Notes: generated by a model from the letters alone, not told the origin. A stretch of 29,227 bases of DNA from Phocaeicola_A sp963625535 (GCA_963625535.1 CAVFUK010000023.1:1-29227); one strand, 5' to 3'. Shown: positions 15,747-24,639, counted from the stretch's first letter. Translations and numbers: made by a program.

Positions 15747-15785
15747 TCGTTGAAAGTCTCACGCTTTATTTAGGGTATGTGTGGG

Positions 15786-16544
15786 CTAGTATTCGATGCG
15801 GAACGGCATCCGGTGTTTCTTGGCATACTGGTGCCAGAAGGCACTCCGTACTTTCAGGGCATAAGCGAGGGACGCGTCCGGGTCGGCGTGGCGCAGGGTG
15901 GCGTACTCGCGGACGAGGAGTTCGATGAAACGCTTCGGTCCCCAGAGGCGTGTCAGATTAGCCAATCCTTTGTGGAGGGATACTGGGCCGAAGTACATGC
16001 GGTTGATGTCCACCAACTCGAAGCGGTAGCCTTCGTCGGTCTTCTCCCACAGGATGTTGCCGGGCGTGAAGTCCTTGTGCATGATATCGTTCGTGTGGAT
16101 GTTGAAGGCGAAGCGGGCCAGCGATTTTGCCAAAGGCTCGTACACGTCCGTCGGAGCATCCTCCTTCAACACTTTCAGTGTGTAGGGACAGGTGCTCTGT
16201 TGCGTCACTAGGTAGGAGTAACCGAGCAGGCCGAGCGCGCCGCGGTCCTCGATGAGGGCGATGGCCTCAGGGGTGTGTATGCCTTTGCCGTTCAGCAGAA
16301 ACGTGTATGCATAAGCGCGCCGTCCCTTGGGCCGACGGATGTTCCACGAGTAGACAAAGCGGTTGACGCTCCGTGGTTGGTGAAACCGCTTCACGTTGAC
16401 CTCCGTGCCGTCAGGTGCCGCTATCACCCGAATGACGTTTCGTCCGTGGTATATCTCGCGTCCCAGCTGCTCGAAGTCCGTGGCAATCTGTTCGATGAAG
16501 CTCCTCAGATGCTCGTACTTGGGGTTAATCTGTACCTTTATCAT
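15786..16544 (-). CDS. Lipopolysaccharide (Kdo/WaaP-like) kinase family protein
   Basis: 252-residue protein-kinase-like enzyme, probably phosphorylating a core sugar such as Kdo or heptose of LPS at the cytoplasmic face. It keeps the kinase essentials: Lys52 in VNVKRF (ATP), the catalytic loop HKDFTPGNIL with Asp158 and Asn163, and Asp179 in LVDIN in place of DFG. There is no hydrophobic anchor. The frame extends upstream to an ATG at 16595, but those 17 codons are the serS terminator stem and U-run, so MIKVQINPKY at 16544 is preferred. The start then lies 7 nt after the terminator U-run. The sugar acceptor cannot be told; an InaA-type stress kinase is the alternative. Confidence 0.8.
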   Translation of the reverse strand: MIKVQINPKYEHLRSFIEQIATDFEQLGREIYHGRNVIRVIAAPDGTEVNVKRFHQPRSVNRFVYSWNIRRPKGRRAYAYTFLLNGKGIHTPEAIALIEDRGALGLLGYSYLVTQQSTCPYTLKVLKEDAPTDVYEPLAKSLARFAFNIHTNDIMHKDFTPGNILWEKTDEGYRFELVDINRMYFGPVSLHKGLANLTRLWGPKRFIELLVREYATLRHADPDASLAYALKVRSAFWHQYAKKHRMPFRIEY

Positions 16545-16551
16545 GTGATAT

Positions 16552-16592
16552 AAAAAAAACGCTACGGCACGCTTCGTGGCTGTGCCGTAGCG
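16552..16592 (-). terminator. Intrinsic terminator between serS and the kinase gene
   Basis: On the minus strand CGCTACGGCAC (16592-16582) and GTGCCGTAGCG (16570-16560) form a perfect 11-bp stem with an 11-nt loop, followed at once by eight U (16559-16552). It is a textbook terminator for serS, yet it ends 7 nt before the kinase ATG. Confidence 0.92.
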
Positions 16593-16617
16593 CATAGCTT
16601 TCAGTTTGGTGATGTCA

Positions 16618-17892
16618 TTAGTCTATCATCTCGAATCCGCAGTAGGGAACCAAAGCCTTCGGCAAACGGATGCCTTCGGGTGTCTGGTTGTTCTCCAACA
16701 GGGCGGCCACGATACGCGGCAGGGCCAGGGCCGAACCGTTCAACGTGTGGCAGAGCTCTGTCTTCTTCTCCGCCGTGCGGTAACGGCATTTCAGACGGTT
16801 GGCCTGATAGCTGTCGAAGTTGGACACCGAGCTGACCTCCAGCCAACGCTTCTGGGCTGCGGAGAACACCTCGAAGTCGAAGCAGATAGAAGAGGTGAAG
16901 CTCATGTCGCCGCCGCACAGACGCAGGATGCGGTACGGCAGTTCCAGTTTGCGGAGCAGACCTTCCACGTGGGCCAACATCTCTTTGTGCGACTCCTTGG
17001 AGTGTTGCGGGGTGTCGATGCGTACGATCTCCACCTTCGAGAACTCGTGCAGACGGTTCAGTCCGCGCACGTCCTTACCATACGAACCGGCCTCGCGACG
17101 GAAACACTCTGTGTAGGCGCAGTTCTTGATAGGCAGGTCTTTCTCGTCGAGGATGACGTCGCGGTAGATGTTTGTCACAGGCACCTCGGCGGTAGGAATC
17201 ATGTAGAGGTCGTCCAGGTCGCAGTGGTACATCTGGCCCTCCTTGTCGGGCAGCTGTCCTGTGCCGTAGCCGGAAGCTTGGTTGACAACCGTAGGAGGCA
17301 TCACCTCCAGGTAGCCTGCCTCGCGGGCCTCGTCGAGGAAGAAGTTGATGAGGGCTCTCTGCAGACGGGCACCTTTGCCTTTGTATACGGGGAATCCTGC
17401 ACCGGTAATCTTCACACCCAGCTCGAAGTCGATCAGGTCGTACTTCTTTGCCAGTTCCCAGTGGGGCAGTGCGTCGGCGGGAAGTTCGGGCATTTCGCCT
17501 CCCATCTTCTCCACCACGTTGTCCTCGGCACCGAAACCTTCGGGTACCTCCTCGTAGGGAACGTTAGGTATTGTATATAAGAGAGTCTGCAGGTCTGCTG
17601 CGGCTTTGTCCATCTCCTCTTGTATTGTCTTGTTGGCATTCTTCAGTTCGCCTACGCGTGTCTTGGCGTTCTCAGCCTCGTCCTTCTTGCCCTCTTTCAT
17701 CAGCGAGCCGATGGACTTCGACAGTGTGTTCACTTCTGCCAGGTTCTTGTCCAGGGCGTTCTGTGACGTGCGGCGTTTGTTGTTCAGTTCAATAACTTGC
17801 GCAATGACTTCTTTTGCGTCTTTAAAATGCTTTTTCTCAAGACCGCGGATCACCTCGTCCGTGTTTTCTGTAATTTGTTTGATGGTAAGCAT
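16618..17892 (-). CDS. serS: Seryl-tRNA synthetase
   Basis: 424-residue class II synthetase charging tRNA-Ser (and tRNA-Sec where present). Residues about 1-110 are the N-terminal antiparallel coiled coil that reads the tRNA long arm. The catalytic core shows motif 2, CFRREAGSYGKDVRGLNR followed by HEF, and motif 3, NGSALALPRIVAALLENNQ. TAEVPVTN near 231 is the serine-binding TxE motif. Length is normal. It lies 65 bp behind uxuA on the same strand; I find no convincing TAnnTTTG box in that gap, so read-through from uxuA or a non-consensus promoter is possible. It is followed by a strong terminator. Confidence 0.96.
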   Translation of the reverse strand: MLTIKQITENTDEVIRGLEKKHFKDAKEVIAQVIELNNKRRTSQNALDKNLAEVNTLSKSIGSLMKEGKKDEAENAKTRVGELKNANKTIQEEMDKAAADLQTLLYTIPNVPYEEVPEGFGAEDNVVEKMGGEMPELPADALPHWELAKKYDLIDFELGVKITGAGFPVYKGKGARLQRALINFFLDEAREAGYLEVMPPTVVNQASGYGTGQLPDKEGQMYHCDLDDLYMIPTAEVPVTNIYRDVILDEKDLPIKNCAYTECFRREAGSYGKDVRGLNRLHEFSKVEIVRIDTPQHSKESHKEMLAHVEGLLRKLELPYRILRLCGGDMSFTSSICFDFEVFSAAQKRWLEVSSVSNFDSYQANRLKCRYRTAEKKTELCHTLNGSALALPRIVAALLENNQTPEGIRLPKALVPYCGFEMID

Positions 17893-17957
17893 ATCTTTAT
17901 TTGTTTTGAATGTGTCCTATATATAATAATGTATACTCTCTATCGGGCGTCCCCCTC

Positions 17958-19130
17958 TTATTGGAACAGCGACTTGGCGATGCCCATCTCCAGTCCGCGC
18001 AGCTCCGCCAGTCCGCGCAGGCGGCCCAGACACGAGTATCCGGGGTTGGTCTTCTTCTTCAGGTCGTCAATCATCTGGTGTCCGTGGTCGGGACGCATGG
18101 GGATTGACACCTTGAGGCGTTGCTGCAGGGCGAGGAATGCCTTCATCACGTTGTACATGTCCACGTTGCCTTCCAGGTGGTTGGCCTCGTAGAAGTTACC
18201 TTCGTCGTCGCGTTGGGTGCTGCGCAAGTGTACAAAGTATACGCGGTCGCCCAGGCGCTCCATCATGCCGGCCAAGTCGTTGTCGGCGCGCACACCCAGC
18301 GAGCCGGTGCACAGACAGAGTCCGTTCGACTTGTTGGGCACAGCCTCCACCAAGCGGTTGAAGTCGGCCTCCGTGCTCATGATGCGTGGCAGTCCGAGGA
18401 TGGTGTAGGGAGGGTCGTCCGGATGGATGGCCAGCTTCACGCCCACCTTATCGGCCACGGGAGCTATCTCTTTGAGGAAGAATATCAAGTTCTCGCGCAG
18501 CTTCTCGGCGTCGATGTCCTGGTAGCGGTTCAGCGCTTCCTGGAACTGCTCCACGGTGAAGCTCTCCTCCGATCCGGGCAGTCCGGCAATCATATTGCGC
18601 ACGAGCAGTTGTTTGTCCGCCTCGTTCATTTGGTCGTAGCGGGCTTTTGCCTTCGCCTTGTCCGCTTCGGAGTAATCCTTCTCGGCTCCGGGGCGTTTCA
18701 GTATGAACAGGTCGAAGGCGATGAATGCCGCACGTTCGAAGCGCAACGCCTTGGAACCGTCGGGCATCGTGTAGGCCAGGTCCGTGCGGGTCCAGTCGAG
18801 CACGGGCATGAAGTTGTAGGTGACAACCATGACGCCGCATTGCGCCAGGTTGCGTATGCTCTGTTTGTAGTTCTCGATGTAACGCATGAAGTCGCCGGTC
18901 TGCGTCTTGATGTGTTCGTGTACGGGGATACTCTCCACGACAGACCATGTGAGGCCGACCTCTTCAATCATCTGTTTGCGTTTCATAATCTCCTCCACTG
19001 TCCATACCTCACCGTTGGGGATATGGTGCAAAGCATTGACGATACCCGTTGCTCCGGCTTGCTTGATGTCCCACAGACTTACGGGGTCATTCGGTCCATA
19101 CCAGCGCCATGTTTGTTCGCATAAATACAT
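17958..19130 (-). CDS. uxuA: D-mannonate dehydratase
   Basis: 390-residue enzyme converting D-mannonate to 2-keto-3-deoxy-D-gluconate in hexuronate (glucuronate) breakdown. The N-terminus EQTWRWYGPNDPVSLWDIKQ and GATGIVNALHHIPNG are hallmark sequences. HPDDPP near 250, CTGSLG near 298 and HLRS near 326 belong to the metal-binding TIM-barrel site. The frame can be extended to 19175, but that end lies inside the promoter -7 box and uses TTG, so the ATG at 19130 is taken. No uxuB, kdgK or transporter is adjacent; it stands alone ahead of serS. Confidence 0.95.
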   Translation of the reverse strand: MYLCEQTWRWYGPNDPVSLWDIKQAGATGIVNALHHIPNGEVWTVEEIMKRKQMIEEVGLTWSVVESIPVHEHIKTQTGDFMRYIENYKQSIRNLAQCGVMVVTYNFMPVLDWTRTDLAYTMPDGSKALRFERAAFIAFDLFILKRPGAEKDYSEADKAKAKARYDQMNEADKQLLVRNMIAGLPGSEESFTVEQFQEALNRYQDIDAEKLRENLIFFLKEIAPVADKVGVKLAIHPDDPPYTILGLPRIMSTEADFNRLVEAVPNKSNGLCLCTGSLGVRADNDLAGMMERLGDRVYFVHLRSTQRDDEGNFYEANHLEGNVDMYNVMKAFLALQQRLKVSIPMRPDHGHQMIDDLKKKTNPGYSCLGRLRGLAELRGLEMGIAKSLFQ

Positions 19131-19172
19131 ATAGCAGTTCTCTTTAATAGATTTTGTTCTGTAGATTTGTTG

Positions 19173-19203
19173 CAAAATTAGAATGAATGATTCAATTAGG
19201 CAA
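19173..19203 (-). promoter_or_regulatory. Promoter of uxuA
   Basis: TAATTTTG (19180-19173, minus strand) matches the -7 consensus, and a TTG (19203-19201) lies 20 bp upstream, the expected -33 spacing. Start of transcription near 19166 gives a short leader of about 35 nt. Confidence 0.72.
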
Positions 19204-19280
19204 TAAATGACACCATATTTTGATGGTCGGTGCCTTGTTGCGCATCCATTTTCACTCTGCTCTCACTCTCATTGTTTGTG

Positions 19281-20966
19281 TTATTTGCAAAACTTCTCGA
19301 TAAGGCTCTCCGCATTGGGGTCGCCCTTCTCCTTTGCCTTCAGTAGGTTGGCCTTACCCTCCGCCTTCTGTCCGGTCTGCGCCTGGCAATAGCCCAGCAT
19401 GCGGTAGAAGTCGGCGTTGTTGGAATCCAGCTCGATGCCTTTCTTGGCGGTGGCGATGGCTTCGTCCAGTTGGTTGAACTTGATGTGAAGAGAGGTCAGC
19501 TCCATCAGATAGAGCGGTTCCTGAGGCTCCAACTCCACGGCCTTCTTTATGTCGTCCAGCGCCTGTTGGTTCATGCGGACCTCCAGCTCGTTCTGCTCGC
19601 GTAGGAAGTAGAATGCCGCGTTGGCGCGTCCGTTGACGAGCTTCTCGTATTGGTTATAGTCGGCAACCGCTTGCCGGTACATCTTCAGGTTCGTTTTCAG
19701 TTGTGCCCTACCCAACAGGTAGGGGGCGGCTTTGGCAGGAAGTGGAGTTCCGAAGAAATTGACGGTGCTGTCCATCAGCGCCAGAGCTTCTTCTTTCTGT
19801 CCCAACTTATCCTTGCATTGGGCTGCACTGTAGAGCGACGTTTCGCTTTTCACTTCCGATTGGTTCACGGTGGTGTAGCAGGTGAAAGCCTCGTCGTACT
19901 TCTCCGTGGCAAAGAGGATGTCGCCCTGTTGCTGCACGTAGACGGGCGAGGGGTTGATGTCTATGGCCTCTTTGACGGTGGCCAGGGCCTTCTCGGTGTT
20001 CCAGTCCTTGTAGGTGAATCCCGAGAAGGCTGCCTCCAGGTAGACCTTGCTGAGGTCGTAGAGCATGTTGTCCTTCTGCTTGGTCAGGCTGAGTGCTTTC
20101 TCGATGTCTTTCTCGGCAGCGGCAAAGTGCGTCTCGTCCTTGTAGAGACTGATGTTGGCCGACGCACGGCGGAAATATCCGTCGGCGCTGTTGGGAAACT
20201 CGGTGAGGAAGTCGTCGAGCCGTTGCAGATACTCTTCAGCCGATATGGAGCCGGAGAGCATGTAGAGGTAGACCAGCGCTTGGTCTTCCTGCTCGGGGAA
20301 ACCTTTCTTGATGCCTATGCTGTTGAGGGCATAGTCGTTGCCGGACAAGGCCGTCATGGCGAGTCGTGCCACGTAGGTTGCTCCTAGGGCGTAGCTCTTC
20401 GGCTCCTTCTCGGAACCGCCTTTCTGTATCATGCCTACCGCGTTGCCTTTGTCGTTCACCACCGGGCAGTTGACCATCTTGTCGGTGGTGGCGAGGGCGA
20501 GGGTGTAGTACTTGTCGCCATTGTCGATGTCGCTCACCTCAGACACTTGCGCACTCTGTGGCGTAGCCTGTTTCTGGGTGGAGTAGGGCAGCAGGTAGAG
20601 CGTAGCTCCCTTGGCTGCGGCGGTGGTCTCCAGTGTCAGGGCCGGCACGTTCTTCTCCGCCTTGATGCGGAACTTCACCACGTCGTACATCTCGTTGGCT
20701 CCCAGTATGCAGTCCACGGTGTGTTGTTTGCCGTCGGCGTCTACCACCACCGCTTTCTGGGCTCCTTTAAATAAGGTGTAGTCGGACACGCCGTCGCCTT
20801 TAGGGCTGATGAAGAATCCGTTGCCCGATCCGATAATCTTATCGTTGTTGTCGTAGGTGATGACCGAGAACACAGCCTTCTTCGCCTGCGTCACAGCCTT
20901 GGGGGCCTGGGCCACCGCTGTCGCAGCCATCGTGAGTCCTACAATGCTTAATGTCAATCTATTCAT
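19281..20966 (-). CDS. Secreted TPR protein with a degenerate trypsin-like domain
   Basis: 561-residue exported protein. Residues 1-20 are a signal peptide (ATAVAQ). Residues about 25-185 match the trypsin/HtrA fold (GSGNGFFISPKGDGVSDYTLF; YDVVKFRI; VVNDKGNAVGMIQKGG), but the catalytic triad is broken: the His site reads SDY (61-63), Asp95 is kept, and the GNSGGP loop reads KMVNCP with Val165 where Ser should be. Residues about 240-555 are tetratricopeptide repeats (YFRRASANISLYKDE; ADFYRMLGYCQAQTGQK). It is the last gene of the dnaN operon, 18 bp after rlmB. It probably acts as a periplasmic scaffold or binding protein rather than a protease. A conserved family with unknown role is the safest view. 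Confidence 0.82.
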   Translation of the reverse strand: MNRLTLSIVGLTMAATAVAQAPKAVTQAKKAVFSVITYDNNDKIIGSGNGFFISPKGDGVSDYTLFKGAQKAVVVDADGKQHTVDCILGANEMYDVVKFRIKAEKNVPALTLETTAAAKGATLYLLPYSTQKQATPQSAQVSEVSDIDNGDKYYTLALATTDKMVNCPVVNDKGNAVGMIQKGGSEKEPKSYALGATYVARLAMTALSGNDYALNSIGIKKGFPEQEDQALVYLYMLSGSISAEEYLQRLDDFLTEFPNSADGYFRRASANISLYKDETHFAAAEKDIEKALSLTKQKDNMLYDLSKVYLEAAFSGFTYKDWNTEKALATVKEAIDINPSPVYVQQQGDILFATEKYDEAFTCYTTVNQSEVKSETSLYSAAQCKDKLGQKEEALALMDSTVNFFGTPLPAKAAPYLLGRAQLKTNLKMYRQAVADYNQYEKLVNGRANAAFYFLREQNELEVRMNQQALDDIKKAVELEPQEPLYLMELTSLHIKFNQLDEAIATAKKGIELDSNNADFYRMLGYCQAQTGQKAEGKANLLKAKEKGDPNAESLIEKFCK

Positions 20967-20984
20967 ATCCGTAATTGTTATTTG

Positions 20985-21737
20985 TCATTCTTGTTTAAAT
21001 CCGCGTTGGCGTATGGCCTCGTAGATGAGGATGCCCGCCGCTACCGACACGTTCAGCGACTCGATGTTGCCGAACATCGGTATCTTTATCCATTCGTCGC
21101 ACAGGGCCAGGTGCTCGTCGGGTATGCCCGTGTCCTCGGCTCCCATGATGATGCACACGGGGTCTTTGTAGTTGGCCTGTGTGTAGTCGTAGTCGCCGTC
21201 TTCCGTCGCCGCCACAATCTTGAACCCGCTGTCCTTCAGAAACTTTATCGTCGTGGTGAGGTTCTGCTCGCGGCACACGGGCAGTGTGTGGAGCGCTCCG
21301 GCCGAGGTCTTGATGGCATCGGCGTTGACGCTGACACTGTTGCGGGCCGGGATGACGATGGCATCCACGCCCGCGCAGTTACACGTACGGGCTATGGCGC
21401 CGAAGTTGCGCACGTCCGTCAGTCCGTCCAGCATCATCAGTATGGGGCTCTTGCCCGCCTCGAACAGGGTGGGCACCAGGTCCTCGATATGTTGGTACGT
21501 GATGGCGGAGATGAATGCCACCACGCCTTGATGATTCTTGCGTGTGATGCGGTTGATGCGTTCCACGGGCACCCGCTGCACGGGTATCAGTGTTCCCTTC
21601 AGGGCAGCGAACAACTCTTTCGACAGGTCGCTCTGCATGTCCCGCTTCACCAGTATCTTGTCTATCTCCTTCCCGGCTTCGATGGCCTCTATCACAGCCC
21701 TCACGCCGAATATCATTTCACTCTTTTCCGAATACAT
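20985..21737 (-). CDS. rlmB: 23S rRNA 2'-O-ribose methyltransferase (TrmH/RlmB family)
   Basis: 250-residue SPOUT methyltransferase, expected to 2'-O-methylate G2251 (E. coli numbering) in 23S rRNA with S-adenosylmethionine. Residues about 1-75 form the small RNA-binding substrate domain (IFGVRAVIEAIEAGKEIDKI). The knotted catalytic domain shows motif 1 LTDVRNFGAIARTCNCAGVD, motif 2 IIMGAEDTGIPDE and motif 3 IPMFGNIESLNVSVAAGI. The length is normal for RlmB. It begins 6 bp after recN. Another TrmH-family target cannot be excluded. Confidence 0.88.
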   Translation of the reverse strand: MYSEKSEMIFGVRAVIEAIEAGKEIDKILVKRDMQSDLSKELFAALKGTLIPVQRVPVERINRITRKNHQGVVAFISAITYQHIEDLVPTLFEAGKSPILMMLDGLTDVRNFGAIARTCNCAGVDAIVIPARNSVSVNADAIKTSAGALHTLPVCREQNLTTTIKFLKDSGFKIVAATEDGDYDYTQANYKDPVCIIMGAEDTGIPDEHLALCDEWIKIPMFGNIESLNVSVAAGILIYEAIRQRGFKQE

Positions 21738-21743
21738 AATCTA

Positions 21744-23417
21744 TCATTTGTTCTTTGCGTGTTCCAGCAGGGCCTTGGCATTGTCGACGGCCGCCTCCGA
21801 CAGGGTGCTGCCGCTCAACATGTGTGCCAGCTCCATCACACGCTGTTCGTTGTCAAGCTGGTCGATGTGGCTCGTCGTCCCGCTCTCCTCATCGCGCTTG
21901 TATACCTTATAATGTGTGTCGCCCAGGGCGGCAATCTGTGGCAAGTGGGTGATGCTGATAATCTGGTGTCCGTTGCCGCTCATCTCCTTCATGATGCAAG
22001 CCATCTTCTCGGCTATCTCGCCGGACACGCCGGTGTCTATCTCGTCGAAGATGATGGTGGGCAGGTTCATCGCTCCCGCTATCATGGCTTTGAGCGACAG
22101 CATCACACGGGCTATCTCACCGCCGGAGGCAATGGAGGCCACGGGTTGCAACCGGCTGTTCTTATTGGCCGAGAAGAGGAAGACCACGCGGTCCATGCCA
22201 GCCGCTCCCGGCTCTGCCAAGGGTTCCAGCTCCACCTGGAACTTCACGTTGGGCATGCCCAGCAGTGTGAGTCGGCTCATCATCTCGCCCTGTATCTTTT
22301 GTCCGCTAGCGGCCCGCAGTCCGGTCAGCCCCTTCGCCAGCGCGAGGAGTCGCTTGTGCAGTTCCTCCTTCTGCCGTGTCAGCTCGGCGATGGTGTCGTC
22401 GCTGTTGGCGATGGTCTGCAGTTGCGTCCGGTAGCCGTCGGCTATGCTTATCAGTTCGTCGACAGTCTCCACATGATGTTTCTGCTGTAGGGTGTAGATG
22501 AGGTTGAGCCGCTCGTTGACCTGTTCCAACCGTTCGGGGTTGAACGAGATCTCTTCGTTGCAGCGTTCCACCTCCATCTCGATGTCCTTCATCTCGATGT
22601 AGCAACTCTCCATGCGGTTGGCCAGTTCCTCGGTAGCGGGGTAGATGTCCTGCAGTCCGCGCAGACTGTTGAGCGCCTCCTTGACGGCTTGCAACACGCC
22701 TTGCTCGTCGCCGTTGAGGATGGAGCCTACCTTATAGAACTGCTCCTTTATCTCCTCGGCATGGCTCAGCAGGTCCATCTCCTGTTCCAGCTCCTCTTGC
22801 TCGCCGGTCTGCAGCTTGGCCTCGTCCAACTGCGACAGCTGGAACTGCAGGTAGTCCTCGTCCGCCTTGTTGCGCTGACTCTCCTCGATGGTTTGCTGCA
22901 GCTTCGTGCAGCATTCGCGGTAGTCGGCATAGAGCGCTTTGTATGCGCTCAGCTCTTTGGTGTCGGAGGCTATCAGGTCGACAATCCTCAGTTGGAAGTC
23001 CTCGTTGTTGAGCAGCAGGTTCTGGTGTTGCGAGTGGATGTCTATCAGGTGGTCGCCCAGGTCCTTCATCTGGCTCAGCGTGACGGGGGAGTCGTTGATG
23101 TAGGCGCGGCTCTTGCCCGAGGCGTGAATCTCGCGCCGCAGGATGCACACGTCGCCGTCGTATTGCAGGTCGTTCGCCTCGAAGTAGCCCTCCATCTGGT
23201 AGGCGGAGATGTTGAACTCGCCTTCCACCGTACATTTGGTCTCTCCGTTTCGGATGGCCTTGGCGTCGGCCCGTTGTCCTAAGAGTAGTCCGATGGCTCC
23301 CAGGATGATGGACTTGCCGGCTCCGGTCTCGCCCGTTATCACCGAGAAGCCCTCTTTGAACTCTATATGGAGTTGGTCTATCAGTGCGTAATGTTCAATA
23401 GATAATGATTGTAGCAT
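21744..23417 (-). CDS. recN: DNA repair protein RecN
   Basis: 557-residue SMC-like ATPase that acts at DNA double-strand breaks in homologous repair. Walker A is GETGAGKS (29-36). Two long coiled-coil arms (about 150-220 and 270-370) flank a central region. The ABC signature reads IASGGEIARVMLSLKAM, and Walker B is IIFDEIDTGVSG, followed by SITHLPQIAA. Length matches the family. It lies 16 bp after coaBC. No LexA-type operator was recognised within this stretch. Confidence 0.95.
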   Translation of the reverse strand: MLQSLSIEHYALIDQLHIEFKEGFSVITGETGAGKSIILGAIGLLLGQRADAKAIRNGETKCTVEGEFNISAYQMEGYFEANDLQYDGDVCILRREIHASGKSRAYINDSPVTLSQMKDLGDHLIDIHSQHQNLLLNNEDFQLRIVDLIASDTKELSAYKALYADYRECCTKLQQTIEESQRNKADEDYLQFQLSQLDEAKLQTGEQEELEQEMDLLSHAEEIKEQFYKVGSILNGDEQGVLQAVKEALNSLRGLQDIYPATEELANRMESCYIEMKDIEMEVERCNEEISFNPERLEQVNERLNLIYTLQQKHHVETVDELISIADGYRTQLQTIANSDDTIAELTRQKEELHKRLLALAKGLTGLRAASGQKIQGEMMSRLTLLGMPNVKFQVELEPLAEPGAAGMDRVVFLFSANKNSRLQPVASIASGGEIARVMLSLKAMIAGAMNLPTIIFDEIDTGVSGEIAEKMACIMKEMSGNGHQIISITHLPQIAALGDTHYKVYKRDEESGTTSHIDQLDNEQRVMELAHMLSGSTLSEAAVDNAKALLEHAKNK

Positions 23418-23433
23418 AGTTGCGTTTTCTCCT

Positions 23434-24639
23434 TTAGTTCTTGCTCCGCAGGCACTGGCACAGCCGGTCGACGATGTCCGCTGCCACCTCAGCCTTGCTC
23501 TTCAGCGGGAAGTTCGTGTGGCTGGTAGCGTCGATGAGGGTGACCTGATTGGTGTCGCAACGGAATCCGGCTCCTTTGTTGTTGAGTGAGTTCAGCACAA
23601 TGAAGTCGAAGTTCTTCCGCTTGAGCTTATCCTGCGCGTGCTCCATCTCTTGGTTGGTCTCCAGAGCGAAGCCCACCAGCACCTGTTTGTCCGTCTTCGT
23701 CTTGCCCAGGGCGGCCGCTATGTCCTCGGTAGGCTTCAGCCGTATGACCAAGTCGTCCTTCAGTCGCTTTATCTTCTGGTCGGCCCGTTGCTCGGGGGTG
23801 AAGTCGGCCACCGCCGCGCAGAGTATGGCCGCGTCCATCGTGGGGAATGCCTCTTTCGAAGCCGCAGCCATCTCGCTGGCCGCCTCCACGTGGATGGTGC
23901 GTATGGCCGGATGCTTGGCGGTCAGCTGCACAGGGCCGCTCACCAGGGTGACGTTGGCACCGCGGTTGGCGCACTCCTCGGCCAGGGCATATCCCATCTT
24001 GCCTGAGGAGTAGTTGCCGATGAACCGCACGGGGTCAATCTTCTCGTAGGTCGGTCCGGCGGTTATCAGTATCTCTTTTCCCTTGAGTTCCTCGCATTGG
24101 TCGAAGTAGGCATCGAGCACGCTGACGATGTTCTCGGGTTCCTCCATGCGTCCCTTGCCCACCAGGTGGCTGGCCAGTTCGCCCTCCGCCGGCTCTATGA
24201 TGTGGTTGCCGTAGGAACGGAGCGTCTGCAGGTTATGCTGCGTGGAGGGGTGGCGAAACATGTCCAGGTCCATGGCGGGAGCCACGAAGACGGGCGCTTT
24301 CATGGACAGGTAGGTGGTGACCAGCATGTTGTCCGCTATGCCGTTGGCCATCTTGCCGATGGTGGAGGCGGTGGCGGGGGCTATCACCATGGCGTCGGCC
24401 CACAGGCCGAGGTCCACGTGGCTGTGCCATGTGCCGTCGCGCTGGGCGAAGAACTCGCTGATGACAGGTTTGCTGGTCAGTGCCGAGAGGGTTATCGGGG
24501 TGATGAACTCTTTACCCGCCGGGGTGATGACCACCTGCACTTCGGCTCCTCGCTTTATCAGTCCTCTGATGAGGATGGCAGCCTTGTACGCTGCGATGCT
24601 CCCGGTTATGCCCAGGACAATCTTTTTCCCTTGTAACAT
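23434..24639 (-). CDS. coaBC: Bifunctional CoaBC (PPC decarboxylase / PPC synthetase)
   Basis: 401-residue two-domain enzyme for coenzyme A synthesis: CoaC (about 1-185) decarboxylates 4'-phosphopantothenoylcysteine with FMN, and CoaB (about 188-401) joins phosphopantothenate and cysteine. CoaC shows GSIAAYKAA, His74, a PATASTIGKMANG segment and PAMDLDM, where Asp124 takes the place of the usual Asn of PxMNxxM. CoaB opens with ILITAGPTYEKIDPVRFIGN and has SSGKMGYALAEE; Lys-Asp-Asp occurs near 301. It sits 18 bp after the exonuclease gene and 16 bp before recN. The Asp variant is, from memory, common in Bacteroidetes, so activity is expected. Confidence 0.94.
   Translation of the reverse strand: MLQGKKIVLGITGSIAAYKAAILIRGLIKRGAEVQVVITPAGKEFITPITLSALTSKPVISEFFAQRDGTWHSHVDLGLWADAMVIAPATASTIGKMANGIADNMLVTTYLSMKAPVFVAPAMDLDMFRHPSTQHNLQTLRSYGNHIIEPAEGELASHLVGKGRMEEPENIVSVLDAYFDQCEELKGKEILITAGPTYEKIDPVRFIGNYSSGKMGYALAEECANRGANVTLVSGPVQLTAKHPAIRTIHVEAASEMAAASKEAFPTMDAAILCAAVADFTPEQRADQKIKRLKDDLVIRLKPTEDIAAALGKTKTDKQVLVGFALETNQEMEHAQDKLKRKNFDFIVLNSLNNKGAGFRCDTNQVTLIDATSHTNFPLKSKAEVAADIVDRLCQCLRSKN

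Noticed and set aside
16545..16595. Kinase start at the ATG at 16595
   Set aside because: Those codons are the stem and U-run of the serS terminator; the family-like N-terminus begins at 16544. Kept only as a question in the findings.
18120..19124. Plus-strand open frame opposite uxuA
   Set aside because: Antisense of a highly conserved enzyme gene with no sign of its own coding function.
19131..19175. Earlier TTG start for UxuA
   Set aside because: It falls within the -7 box of the promoter; the conserved N-terminus begins at 19130.
19212..19227. Terminator after the TPR protein gene
   Set aside because: The only stem is 5 bp (ACCAT/ATGGT) with a poor U-run, too weak to call.
20982..22490. 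Long open frame on the plus strand, opposite rlmB and recN
   Set aside because: It is antisense to two well-supported genes, has no recognisable domain or start context, and is explained by GC-rich codon structure on the other strand.
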